Notes under the pieces: generated by a model
The model's input: the letters and a program-made list of their open reading frames with translations, nothing else
Databases searched by the model: none
Told to the model about the DNA's origin: nothing
Shown here: in pieces, positions 17,672 to 27,600 of the stretch
How positions within the stretch are numbered: position 1 is the first letter of the stretch
How the letters are laid out: each line of letters starts with the position of its first letter
From: Lewinellaceae bacterium
Lineage (GTDB): Bacteria > Bacteroidota > Bacteroidia > Chitinophagales > Saprospiraceae
NCBI GenBank assembly: GCA_020636275.1
Contig: JACJYD010000002.1
Span: 860,177 to 924,176 of the forward strand
DNA length: 64,000 nt
Direction of reading: 5' to 3'
Position numbers and translations under genes: made by a program

Positions 17672-20600
17672 ATGAAAAACGTACTACTAGGACTGGTTCT
17701 CTCTTTACTTACAGCGCCTGCGTTTGCCCAGGCGGATCAAGTGTCCGTTGTACAAGATGATGCGGGGATGAAACTCATGGTCAATGGGCAGGATTTTCTG
17801 ATCAACGGAATGAATTGGGATTATTTCCCGATTGGCACTAATTATTCGTACAGCCTATGGAAGCAGTCGGACGATATTATTAAAGCAGCCCTGGATGCAG
17901 AAATGGCCCTGTTGAAAAATATGGGTGTTAATGTGATCCGTCAATATACGGGGATACCGCCAAAATGGATCGAGTATATCTACGAAAAATACGGGATCTA
18001 CACGATGCTCAATCACTCCTTCGGTCGATATGGCCTTACATTGGGCGGAACGTTCGTCGTAAATATTGATTATGCCGATCCCCGGGCCCGTCAATTGCTT
18101 CTTTCGGAAGTTAAGGAAATGGTAGAAGAATACCGGGGAACTCCGGGCTTGTTGATCTATCTGCTCGGAAATGAAAACAACTACGGTCTTTTCTGGAAAG
18201 GAGCCGAAACGGAAGACATTCCTTTGGAACAAAGGGAAACCACCATCCAGGCCCGCCAAATGTATAAACTCTTCAACGAAGCTGCTTCATTGGTGAAAGG
18301 CATCGACAAGGCACATCCTGTTGCAATATGCAATGGGGATGTCCTTTTCATTGATATCATCGCGGAAGAGTGTGAAGCTGTCGACATCTTCGGGGTAAAT
18401 ATGTACCGGGGGGTATCTTTCGGCGATGCATTTCAGGTGGTAAAGGATAAACTGGATAAACCCATCCTGTTCACGGAATTCGGAGCCGACGCATTCAATG
18501 CGGTGGAAAACGAGGAAGACCAAATGTCCCAGGTGTACTATTTGCTCGGCAACTGGAAGGAGATCTATGAAAATGCCTATGGAATGGGAAAGGCAGGGAA
18601 TTCCCTTGGGGGATTTACTTTCCAGTTTAGTGATGGTTGGTGGAAATTTGGACAAACCAAAAACCTGGAATTGCATGATAATAATGCTTCCTGGGTCAAC
18701 GGGGGGTACCTTCACGATTATGTGCCCGGCCAGAATAATATGAACGAGGAGTGGTTCGGCATCTGTGCCAAAGGCCCGACCAATCAACGTGGACTCTACC
18801 AATTGTATCCACGTGCGGCATTCTTTGCCTTAAAGGAAGCGCATACATTGAATCCGTTGACCAAAGGGGTCACTGTCCAATCCATTGAAGATCATTTTTC
18901 GGGGATTGATCTGTTGGAGGCCAGGGTGAAAGCAACGGGTGAGAAAGCGGCTATGGACGGCGAGCGGCTTAAGAAGGTCCGACTCAGCGGACTCAGGGCA
19001 GATCTAACCACCTATAACACGGGGGGCGATCGGATCTCTACACCCAAGGTAGCAGATCCCGAGGAGTTAAAATATCCCAATAAGCTCGGCTTTGATCACA
19101 TGCAGTCCTTTTACATTGGTGTGGAAGCCCAGCCCACGGAGAGCTTTCGGGCCAATGTATCTTTCAATGTGCTTGGAAATGTAGCTGAAAACCCTATCGA
19201 TGAGATCTTTTACGAAAACAGAGGCCGTCCCCGGACGGTGATCACGCCCCAGGGGAATCTGGCCTTCACGTCAAGGAACCGCGTCAGTGTCTACCAGGCC
19301 GATTTCAATTGGGTCGGCAAGTGGTTCGACCTTACCGGCTTTTATCGCACCGGTCGTTTCCATTGGGGGTACGAAGGCGATTTCTTCGGCTTATACCCCA
19401 ATGCCTATTACGGGCCGAATATCGACATTTACAACGGCAACGCGCCATTTGGTTTTGAAATTGCGGGCAAGAAAGCCCTCAGTGGTTTAAAGGTGGCCTT
19501 CGGCCCCGAACTCTGGTGGGGAGCCAACCCGGCCGTATTGGTTAAATACAGCCGGAAAGTTGCAGGCTTTCAGGTGACCGGGATCTATCATGAAGACCTG
19601 GCCGAACAAGCCCCTGCAGTCAGTTCTTTTGCGGTTCCGATCCCGCCGGTACGCAGAGCTACGCTTCATATCGAAAGAAAAATGGGTCCGCTCGGCCTTG
19701 AAGTAGGTGGTATCTGGGGTGGTCAGACGCGGGTAGGAGAGACCTTTCAGATCGTGGATCAGGAAGGGAAAAGCTACACGGTCTACCAGGATGTGACCCG
19801 GCCCGAGGATGCCTGGGGAGGGAAGGCTAAATTGGCCTTTTCTGCCGGGCCATTTAAATGGTATGCTCAGGGCGCGGCCATGGGATTGGTCGCCCTGGGC
19901 GGCGCCGATTATACCCAGACCTTTACCGGTTGGCGGTTAAAAGACAGCGGAAGCGGAAATCAATGGAATTTCCTGACCGGCTTCACCCTGGGATTCGGCG
20001 ATTTTCAGGTCGGTCCTAACTTCTTGTGGCAAAAGCCCGTCATCGGTCCTATTCCAAACGATGTGCCGGCTCCGGGAAGACCCAGGAATATCCTCGATGA
20101 TCCATTTTCGGTTCGATATAACCGGGAAACCGTAGCGGGAGAAATTTTATTTACCTATGATCCTACACCGGCAACCTGGTTCTACGAATGGGATAATGAT
20201 AATTCCGAAGACGCGTCCTTTGCAGTAAGCGCCGGCTTCGTTTATCGCCATCAGCCCACCACCATGGATGCGGCCATTGGTATCCTGGCGGACGGCCGGA
20301 CCATTTTTGCCTTCCCCGGCGCTCCTCCTGCGCAGGATCTGTGGGAAGCGAATGCACGTATCGTGTCGAAATTAAATACGAGGTTTGGTTTCATTGCCAA
20401 TTTGTACGGAGGGAATGCCCAGGCAAACGGGAGCGACGATCGATTGATCTATCGATTTGGCGGCGATCTCCGAATGATCTACAAAAGCGTAAAATTGACC
20501 TCCATGGTAAAAGTGGATGATTGGGGACCGTTCGATTATCACCGCGATTTTAACCTCACTTATCCGCTCCAGCTCATGTTCGATCTGTCTACCTCGGTTG

Positions 20601-20806
20601 GAAAACCATCGTGGATCGATTTGCCCAATAGTCGATTGGGAATGCGGTTTACCTGGCGGTCCCTGGATCAATATTCGCCGCGCTACTGCCCCACCATGAC
20701 CCTGGATGTAAACGGCGATCCGGTCTGTGATCCCAATGCCGTGGGATTTGACAATGGCAATGAATGGGAAATCAGAACCTATTTTCAAATTAATATTGGC
20801 AAATAA
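17672..20806 (+). CDS. Glycoside hydrolase (GH2/clan-A TIM barrel) fused to a predicted outer-membrane beta-barrel
   Basis: A 1044-residue protein from the ATG at 17672 (17666 adds two residues). A signal peptide ends near AFAQAD. Residues 30-420 are a TIM-barrel glycosidase of the GH2-catalytic type: the acid/base lies in LGNENNYG (E168) and the nucleophile in LFTEFGADAF (E269), about 100 residues apart as in clan GH-A. From about residue 470 to the end, alternating aromatic/polar strands (FRANVSFNVLG, FDLTGFYRTGRFHWG, WYAQGAAMGLVALGG) continue to a terminal YFQINIGK, which resembles a BAM beta-signal. This half looks like a 16-20-strand outer-membrane barrel. It is first in the glucan locus, where SusC/SusD would be expected. 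Substrate is inferred as beta-glucan. Confidence 0.75.
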   Translation: MKNVLLGLVLSLLTAPAFAQADQVSVVQDDAGMKLMVNGQDFLINGMNWDYFPIGTNYSYSLWKQSDDIIKAALDAEMALLKNMGVNVIRQYTGIPPKWIEYIYEKYGIYTMLNHSFGRYGLTLGGTFVVNIDYADPRARQLLLSEVKEMVEEYRGTPGLLIYLLGNENNYGLFWKGAETEDIPLEQRETTIQARQMYKLFNEAASLVKGIDKAHPVAICNGDVLFIDIIAEECEAVDIFGVNMYRGVSFGDAFQVVKDKLDKPILFTEFGADAFNAVENEEDQMSQVYYLLGNWKEIYENAYGMGKAGNSLGGFTFQFSDGWWKFGQTKNLELHDNNASWVNGGYLHDYVPGQNNMNEEWFGICAKGPTNQRGLYQLYPRAAFFALKEAHTLNPLTKGVTVQSIEDHFSGIDLLEARVKATGEKAAMDGERLKKVRLSGLRADLTTYNTGGDRISTPKVADPEELKYPNKLGFDHMQSFYIGVEAQPTESFRANVSFNVLGNVAENPIDEIFYENRGRPRTVITPQGNLAFTSRNRVSVYQADFNWVGKWFDLTGFYRTGRFHWGYEGDFFGLYPNAYYGPNIDIYNGNAPFGFEIAGKKALSGLKVAFGPELWWGANPAVLVKYSRKVAGFQVTGIYHEDLAEQAPAVSSFAVPIPPVRRATLHIERKMGPLGLEVGGIWGGQTRVGETFQIVDQEGKSYTVYQDVTRPEDAWGGKAKLAFSAGPFKWYAQGAAMGLVALGGADYTQTFTGWRLKDSGSGNQWNFLTGFTLGFGDFQVGPNFLWQKPVIGPIPNDVPAPGRPRNILDDPFSVRYNRETVAGEILFTYDPTPATWFYEWDNDNSEDASFAVSAGFVYRHQPTTMDAAIGILADGRTIFAFPGAPPAQDLWEANARIVSKLNTRFGFIANLYGGNAQANGSDDRLIYRFGGDLRMIYKSVKLTSMVKVDDWGPFDYHRDFNLTYPLQLMFDLSTSVGKPSWIDLPNSRLGMRFTWRSLDQYSPRYCPTMTLDVNGDPVCDPNAVGFDNGNEWEIRTYFQINIGK

Positions 20807-20823
20807 TCTAAAGCTAGTCACCA

Positions 20824-23631
20824 ATGACAAATAGAAGATATACTTTTTCGGCAACCTGGCTGGTTCTTGTGTTGGTCCTTTTTACGGCGCTCAGCTGTAA
20901 AAGGAATTTCGACGACCTCGAACCGGCAACCTATCCAACCACTCCGGAAGTTTTTATCGACGCTTTCAGCGAGGGGTTGATCTATGCCGCCTTTGGCGGT
21001 TCAAAAGTTACTGCTTTCGATGTGGATAAAGACGTGTTCTATAAAGGAACGGCATCCATGAAGTTTGAGGTTCCCGATGCGGGGGATCCGGAAGGAGCTT
21101 ATGCCGGCGGTGCGTTTTTTACCGAGGTTGGACGCGACCTGTCCGGTTATGATGCACTGACTTTTTGGGCCAAAGCTTCCCAGCCGGCAACGATAGATCT
21201 GGTCGGATTTGGAAACGATCTGGCCGAATCAAGATTCCTGGTCACATTGCGGGACGTCGCTGTCAATACCAATTGGAAAAAATATATTATTCCAATTCCC
21301 GACCCGTCGAAGCTGACCCAGGAAAGAGGTATGTTTCTCTACTCGGAAGGACCCGAGAACGGGTCCGGTTATACATTCTGGATCGATGAGGTGAAGTTTG
21401 AAAAACTGGGCACCCTCGCACATCCCTCGCCGGGTATCCTGGAAAAACAGGACCAGGTCATTTCCGCGGAAACGGGGGATAAATTGCCGATCGGGGGGTT
21501 GATGGAAACATTCAACCTGCCCACCGGGGTAGATCAACGGATCGATGTCGCGCCGGCCTATTTTTCTTTCACCTCTTCCAATACATCCGTTGCCACGGTT
21601 AGCAGCCTGGGCGTCGTTTCCGTGATCGACGCAGGAACGGCGGTTGTAAAGGCTACCCTGGCCGGGCTGGAAGCGGAGGGCTCCATGACCATTCAATCCA
21701 CCGGTACGGCCGTATCGCCACCGGCTCCCGCGCCAACTCCAACGGTCAGCCCGGATAGTGTAATTTCCCTGTTTAGCAATGCCTATACGAATGTTCCCGT
21801 AGACACCTGGAACACCCACTGGCAATTTTCAACGGCAGAAGATTTTGATATCACCATCGATGGAGATGATGTCAAGCGGTATAAGAACCTCAATTTCGTG
21901 GGTATTGAGTTTTCCTCTCAAACCATTGATGCCACGGAAATGACGCATTTCCATTTAGACATTTGGACGCCCGATCCCACCGACCCTCCGGCTGCATTTA
22001 AAGTATTGCTGGTCGATTTTGGTGCGGATGGAACCTATGGCGGGGGAGATGACTCATCGCATGAGCTTGCGTTCACCAGTCCTACCCTGGCTTCGGAGAC
22101 CTGGGTTAGCCTGGATGTGCCCCTGTCGAGTTTCGCCGGTCTGACCCATAGAGCGCATTTGGCCCAGTTGGTCCTTTCCGGAGATTTGCCCAATGTTTTT
22201 TTGGATAATGTGTATTTCTACAACAGTGGTTCTTCAGGCACTACGGGGCCGGCAGTAGCGGCTCCGGTCCCCACGCAGGATCCTGCCGACGTAATATCCA
22301 TTTTTAGCGACGCCTATACCAATGTAGCCGGCACAGATTTCTTCCCGAATTGGGGGCAGGCTACGGTCGTTTCTCAATTGCTGATCGACGGGAATAATAC
22401 CTTGCTTTATTCAGGACTGAATTACCAGGGTATTCAACTGGGCGCCAACCAGGATGTATCGGGCATGACCCACCTGCACCTCGATTACTGGACCGAAAAT
22501 TCTACCGCGCTGAATTTGTACCTGATCAGCCCGGGCCCGGTAGAAGCACCCTTTACGTTGAGCGTTCCCACCTCTGGATGGGGAAGTGTGGATATCCCGC
22601 TTTCCGCTTTCGCCCCGGTAGACCTTGCAGATGTCTTCCAGTTCAAGTTTGACGGCAACGGGGATATTTATCTGGACAATCTCTTCTTCTACAAAGATTC
22701 GGGGGGAGGGGATACGCCTTCGGTCGCCGCTCCGGCCCCCACGCAGGATCCTGCGAATGTGATCTCCGTATACAGCGACGCCTATACCAATATAGCCGGC
22801 ACGGATTTCTTCCCGAACTGGGGACAGGCCACGGTCCCTTCCGAAGTGCTGATCGACGGGAATAATACCTTGCTTTATTCAGGACTGAATTACCAGGGTA
22901 TTCAACTGGGCAGCAACCAGGATGTATCGGGCATGACCCACGTGCACCTGGATTTCTGGACGGCCAACTCCACCGCTTTGAATGTGTACTTGATCAGCCC
23001 GGGCCCGGTAGAAACACCCTATGCCTTAAGCGTTCCCAGCTCAGGCTGGGCCAGCGTGGACATTCCGCTTTCCGCTTTTGCCCCGGTCGACCTCCTGGAT
23101 GTAATCCAGTTTAAGTTCGATGGCAATGGTGACATCTATCTGGATAACATCTACTTTTATAATGATGCCGGGGGGGACACACCCACCATTGCCGCTCCGG
23201 ATCCGTCGTATGACCCTGCGAATGTGATCTCCGTATACAGCGACGCCTATACCAATATTGCCGGTACGGATTTCTTCCCGAATTGGGGGCAGGCTACGGT
23301 CCCTTCCGAAGTGCTCATCGACGGGAATAATACCTTGCTTTATTCAGGACTGAATTACCAGGGTATTCAACTGGGCAGCAACCAGGATGTATCGGGCATG
23401 ACCCATGTGCACCTGGATTTCTGGACGGCCAACTCCACCGCTTTGAATGTGTACTTGATCAGTCCGGGTCCGGTGGAGACGGCCTATGCGCTGAGCGTTC
23501 CCACATCGGGTTGGGCCAGCGTTGATATCCCGTTAACGGATTTTGCGCCTGTTAACCTCATGGACGTCATCCAGTTTAAATTTGACGGCGATGGGGATAT
23601 CTATTTGGATAATATTTTCTTCCACAACTAG
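20824..23631 (+). CDS. Surface glycan-binding lipoprotein with tandem carbohydrate-binding repeats
   Basis: A 935-residue lipoprotein: lipobox LFTALSC with Cys25. Residues 35-200 form a CBM11-like beta-sandwich (YDALTFWAKA, FWIDEVKFEK). A Big2 domain follows at about 230-295 (SFTSSNTSVATVSSLG), then four related modules of about 155 residues; the last three are near-identical (GNNTLLYSGLNYQGIQLG, YLISPGPVE, FKFDGNGDIYLDN). No catalytic residues are seen. It starts 17 nt after the glycosidase-barrel gene and precedes the GH16 gene, so it is the likely surface capture protein of the locus. The role resembles the surface glycan-binding proteins of Sus-like systems, although the sequence is not SusE/F-like. 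Confidence 0.8.
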   Translation: MTNRRYTFSATWLVLVLVLFTALSCKRNFDDLEPATYPTTPEVFIDAFSEGLIYAAFGGSKVTAFDVDKDVFYKGTASMKFEVPDAGDPEGAYAGGAFFTEVGRDLSGYDALTFWAKASQPATIDLVGFGNDLAESRFLVTLRDVAVNTNWKKYIIPIPDPSKLTQERGMFLYSEGPENGSGYTFWIDEVKFEKLGTLAHPSPGILEKQDQVISAETGDKLPIGGLMETFNLPTGVDQRIDVAPAYFSFTSSNTSVATVSSLGVVSVIDAGTAVVKATLAGLEAEGSMTIQSTGTAVSPPAPAPTPTVSPDSVISLFSNAYTNVPVDTWNTHWQFSTAEDFDITIDGDDVKRYKNLNFVGIEFSSQTIDATEMTHFHLDIWTPDPTDPPAAFKVLLVDFGADGTYGGGDDSSHELAFTSPTLASETWVSLDVPLSSFAGLTHRAHLAQLVLSGDLPNVFLDNVYFYNSGSSGTTGPAVAAPVPTQDPADVISIFSDAYTNVAGTDFFPNWGQATVVSQLLIDGNNTLLYSGLNYQGIQLGANQDVSGMTHLHLDYWTENSTALNLYLISPGPVEAPFTLSVPTSGWGSVDIPLSAFAPVDLADVFQFKFDGNGDIYLDNLFFYKDSGGGDTPSVAAPAPTQDPANVISVYSDAYTNIAGTDFFPNWGQATVPSEVLIDGNNTLLYSGLNYQGIQLGSNQDVSGMTHVHLDFWTANSTALNVYLISPGPVETPYALSVPSSGWASVDIPLSAFAPVDLLDVIQFKFDGNGDIYLDNIYFYNDAGGDTPTIAAPDPSYDPANVISVYSDAYTNIAGTDFFPNWGQATVPSEVLIDGNNTLLYSGLNYQGIQLGSNQDVSGMTHVHLDFWTANSTALNVYLISPGPVETAYALSVPTSGWASVDIPLTDFAPVNLMDVIQFKFDGDGDIYLDNIFFHN
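22279..23631 (+). repeat. Three tandem DNA repeats of 468/465 bp inside the glycan-binding gene
   Basis: Units begin at 22279, 22747 and 23212, each opening GATCCTGC or GACCCTGCG and sharing long identical stretches. The last two are the closest. In-frame spacing (156 and 155 codons) adds whole binding modules. Confidence 0.85.
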
Positions 23632-23650
23632 GTTCTCTGACATAATTAAT

Positions 23651-23687
23651 TTATAAACACTGCGGTCACCGGCCGCCGTGTTTATAA
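23651..23687. terminator. Intergenic hairpin 1 between binding-protein and GH16 genes
   Basis: TTATAAACAC at 23651-23660 pairs with GTGTTTATAA at 23678-23687, and an inner GCGG/CCGC extends the stem. It lies 20 bp after the stop codon. The A/T ends make it a possible bidirectional terminator or an RNA-stability hairpin that reduces GH16 read-through. Confidence 0.45.
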
Positions 23688-23728
23688 CCAAGTTTCTTAG
23701 AAGAAACAAAAACAAAATTAATTACGGG

Positions 23729-23755
23729 GACTGCGGCCCGCTGCCGCAGTCCCTA
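23729..23755. repeat. Intergenic hairpin 2 upstream of GH16
   Basis: GGGACTGCGGC at 23729-23739 pairs perfectly with GCCGCAGTCCC at 23745-23755 over a 5-base loop. No T-tract follows. It sits 21 bp before the GH16 start, so it could affect translation or mRNA processing. Confidence 0.5.
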
Positions 23756-23776
23756 AACCGAAATAATTTTTCAAAT

Positions 23777-24598
23777 ATGAAATGGAATAATTCAAATTTC
23801 ACCATAAGCCTTCTGTTGTTAGGCTTGTCTTTCTCATTTTGGAGTTGCAAGAATGACAATGTCATCGTAGAGCGCAACTGGCAACTGGTTTGGGAAGATG
23901 AGTTTGATGGACCGGCCGGTCAATCTCCAGACCCACAGAAATGGACCTATGACATTGGAACCGATTGGGGCAATGCCCAACTGGAATATGATACGGATCG
24001 TCCGGAGAATGTTTCCCTTGACGGACAGGGAAACCTGGCCATTATTGCGAAAAGGGAAAGTTATGCCGGATCGGCGTTTACCTCTGCAAGGATCACCACA
24101 CAAGGATTGTTTGACCAGGCTTACGGCCGTTTTGAAGCCCGCATAAAAATGCCATGGGGCCCAGGCATATGGCCTGCATTTTGGTTGCTAGGTTCGGATA
24201 TTGAATCGATCGGATGGCCGCAATGTGGTGAAATCGACATCATGGAATACCGCGGCCAGCAACCGAACCTGATACATGGCACCATTCACGGACCCGGTTA
24301 CTCACAATCTGAAGCTATTACAAAAAGCTATGGCTTTGAAAATGACCGGTTCGATGTCGCTTTTCACGTTTTCGCTGTAGAATGGGTGGAAGAGTATATC
24401 GATTTCTACGTAGATGATGTACTTTACCAGCGGATCTCTCCCGGCGATGTACCGGGTGAATGGGTGTATGATCATCCTTTTTATATCATTCTGAACGTGG
24501 CTGTGGGGGGTAATTTCGTCGGCTTTCCAACCGATCAGACGCCGTTCCCTCAATCCATGCTGGTAGATTGGGTAAGGGTGTATAAGGAAATAAATTAA
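23777..24598 (+). CDS. GH16 endo-beta-1,3-glucanase (laminarinase-like) lipoprotein
   Basis: A 273-residue lipoprotein: Lys near the start, hydrophobic core, and Cys24 in SFWSC. The rest is a single GH16 domain. The catalytic signature GEIDIME gives nucleophile E152, helper D154 and acid/base E157, with WPAFWLLG before it and the typical DWVRVYKE C-terminus. This signature with GHI/GTIHGPGY is characteristic of laminarinases (subfamily 3). It would cut beta-1,3-glucan outside the cell or at the surface. The start at 23777 was chosen because it begins the lipoprotein signal; the longer frame from 23678 runs through two hairpins. Confidence 0.9.
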   Translation: MKWNNSNFTISLLLLGLSFSFWSCKNDNVIVERNWQLVWEDEFDGPAGQSPDPQKWTYDIGTDWGNAQLEYDTDRPENVSLDGQGNLAIIAKRESYAGSAFTSARITTQGLFDQAYGRFEARIKMPWGPGIWPAFWLLGSDIESIGWPQCGEIDIMEYRGQQPNLIHGTIHGPGYSQSEAITKSYGFENDRFDVAFHVFAVEWVEEYIDFYVDDVLYQRISPGDVPGEWVYDHPFYIILNVAVGGNFVGFPTDQTPFPQSMLVDWVRVYKEIN

Positions 24599-24644
24599 TT
24601 TTGTCTACCCTTTAACATGAAATCGTTTTTGCCAATTTTCATCC

Positions 24645-27600
24645 ATGGAAAGCGCTGATACAAAAAGTACCGTAGGAATAGACCCTGTTCAGATTGGAAA
24701 CGAGACCTTTTTCAGGATTTCGAACAGCGATGCATTGCGCCCCTTTTTCATGAGCATCATCAGCGACTCCAATCATTGGATGTTCATTGCCAGCAATGGC
24801 GGATTGAGCGCCGGGAGGAAAAATGCGGAATATGCTTTATTCCCTTATTACACGGACGATAAGATCGTCGAGTCTGCCGAGATCACGGGAAGCAAATCCA
24901 TCTTCCTGGTGCGCAGGGAGGATACATCCCATATCTGGGAACCCTTTTCGATCCGCTATGAGGGGAGGTATCGGGTCAGCAGGAACCTTTACAAGAATTT
25001 GTATGGAAATAAAATCCTTTTCGAAGAGGAAAACCACGACCTGAATTTAACCTTCCGGTATGAATGGAATTCGAGCAATATTTTCGGTTTTGTCAAAAGG
25101 TCAAGGCTCATCAACGATTCGGGCAGTGAAGTAAGCATAGCGGTGCTGGACGGCATTCAGAATATTATGCCTTATGGCGTTCCCAGTGATTTGCAGAATC
25201 AGGTAAGCAATCTCGTCGACGCCTACAAGCGGAGCGAGCTGGAAAAAACTACCGGCCTGGGCATTTATGCGCTGAGTGCGATCATCGTCGACAAAGCCGA
25301 ACCAAGTGAGGCATTGAAGGCGAATATTGCCTGGTCGCTGGGGCTGGAGCATCCGACCTATCTCCTTTCGTCCTTACAGCTGAATAATTTCAGAAAAGGA
25401 ATTCCCCTTCGGCAGGAGGAAGATGTAAAGGCGGAAAAAGGGGCCTATTTCATCCATTCTACTGTCAGGTTGTCGCCCGGCGCCGAGAAAGAATGGATGA
25501 TCGTCGCCAATGTAAACCAGGATCAATCGGCAATAGCGGAAATTTCGGAGACGATAAAACGGGAGAAACAACTAGCCCGGATCGTAGCGGAAGATATTGA
25601 GTCCGGAACCAGCCGATTAATACAGTTGAGCGCCGCTTCAGACGGTTTGCAACGTACTTCCGATACCTTTAAGGATACCCGGCATTTCGCGAATACCCTG
25701 TTCAATATCATGCGCGGGGGGATCTTTGACCGGAATTACCAGATTGAAAAATGGGACTTTTGCACTTACCTGTCAAAGGCCAATAAAGCAGTTTTTTCGC
25801 ATTTTGACGACCGGCAACTGCCTGAGGTGTTTTCGCTTTCAAGGCTGAAAGAGGTGGCGCATCAAAGTGAGGACAAGGACTTTAAACGGCTGTGTTTGGA
25901 ATACATGCCCCTGAAGTTCAGCAGAAGGCACGGCGATCCGAGCAGACCCTGGAACCGCTTTTCCATAAACACCCGCAGTGAAATAGATGGATCAAAAATT
26001 CTGGATTACGAAGGGAATTGGAGGGATATTTTCCAGAATTGGGAGGCGTTGGCGCATTCGTATCCCGGATTCATAGAGAGCATGATCCATAAATTCCTGA
26101 ATGCCTCTACTTTCGATGGATACAATCCATACAGGGTTACCAAAGATGGATTTGATTGGGAAACCATTGAACCCGACAATCCCTGGTCGTATATCGGCTA
26201 TTGGGGCGACCATCAGATCATTTATTTGTTGAAGTTTTTGGAGTTTATTGAAAAACACGATCCGGGTCAATTGGAAAGCTATTTCGATCAGGACCTCTTT
26301 GTGTATGCAAATGTGCCTTACCGGATAAAGAGCTACCGGGATATTCTCAAAAATCCAAAAGACACCATCGCGTTTGATCATAAACTGGACCGGAAAATCC
26401 GGGAAGAAAAAACAGGGATGGGCGCTGATGCGGCCTTGTTGTGCGATGAGACCGGGGCCATCCACAGGGCCAACTTCATAGAAAAAATATTGGCGACGGT
26501 TTTGGCGAAATTGTCCAATTTCATTCCGGAAGGCGGCATTTGGATGAATACCCAGCGCCCTGAGTGGAACGATGCAAACAATGCATTGGTCGGGAACGGG
26601 GTATCCATGGTCACTTTGTATTATTTAAGGCGGTTTTTGTGGTTTTTTAAAGGATTATTTGCCAACTCCGCAATAAAAGAGGCGCCTGTTTCCGGCGAAT
26701 TACTGGACTTTTATGACCGGGTTGTCGGGACTTTTGAAACGCACAGGAACCTGCTTTCCGGCAAGATCGACGATCAGCAACGCAAAATGATCCTGGATAA
26801 CCTGGGACAAGCGGCCAGTGATTTCAGGCAAAAGATATACGAGGAAGCCTTTTCCGGAAGAAAAAAGACATTATCCATAAAGGATCTAATTCACTTTACC
26901 GACTTGGGCCTTCAATTTCTGGAACACACTATCCAGGCAAATAAAAGACAGGATCAGCTATACCATGCCTACAACTTAATGACGCTTGAAAATGATGACG
27001 AGATCTCCATTTCCCATTTGAGCGAAATGCTGGAGGGCCAGGTGGCCGTGTTGAGCTCGGGTTATTTATCATCCCGGGAAGCTCTGGCCCTATTGGACGC
27101 CCTGAAGAAAAGCAAGCTTTTCCGGGCCGATCAATCCAGCTATATCCTTTACCCAAACAAGGATCTTCCGCGATTTATGGAAAAAAACAATATTCCGGAA
27201 GAGGCCGTTTCCGGGTCTGAATTGCTTAAGAAATTGCTGAGCGACGGCAATTCGGATATCCTGAAAAAAGACGTCCATGGCGTTTGTCACTTCAATGGGA
27301 ACTTCAAAAATGCCAATGATCTTCAGGCCGCCCTGGATGCGCTCTCATCGGCCCGGTACGGGCAACTGGTTGAAAAAGAAAAGAAACAGGTGCTTCAGGT
27401 CTTCGAAGATGTGTTCCATCACAAGGCCTTTACCGGTAGGTCGGGCACCTTTTTCGGCTACGAAGGGTTGGGGTCTATTTATTGGCATATGGTCTCCAAA
27501 CTTCTGCTGGCCGTTCAGGAGTGCTGTCTGAAAGCTGTGGAAGAAAATGAACACGAAGCGGTCCTTGGCCGGTTGCTGGAGCACTACTATGAAATTAGCG

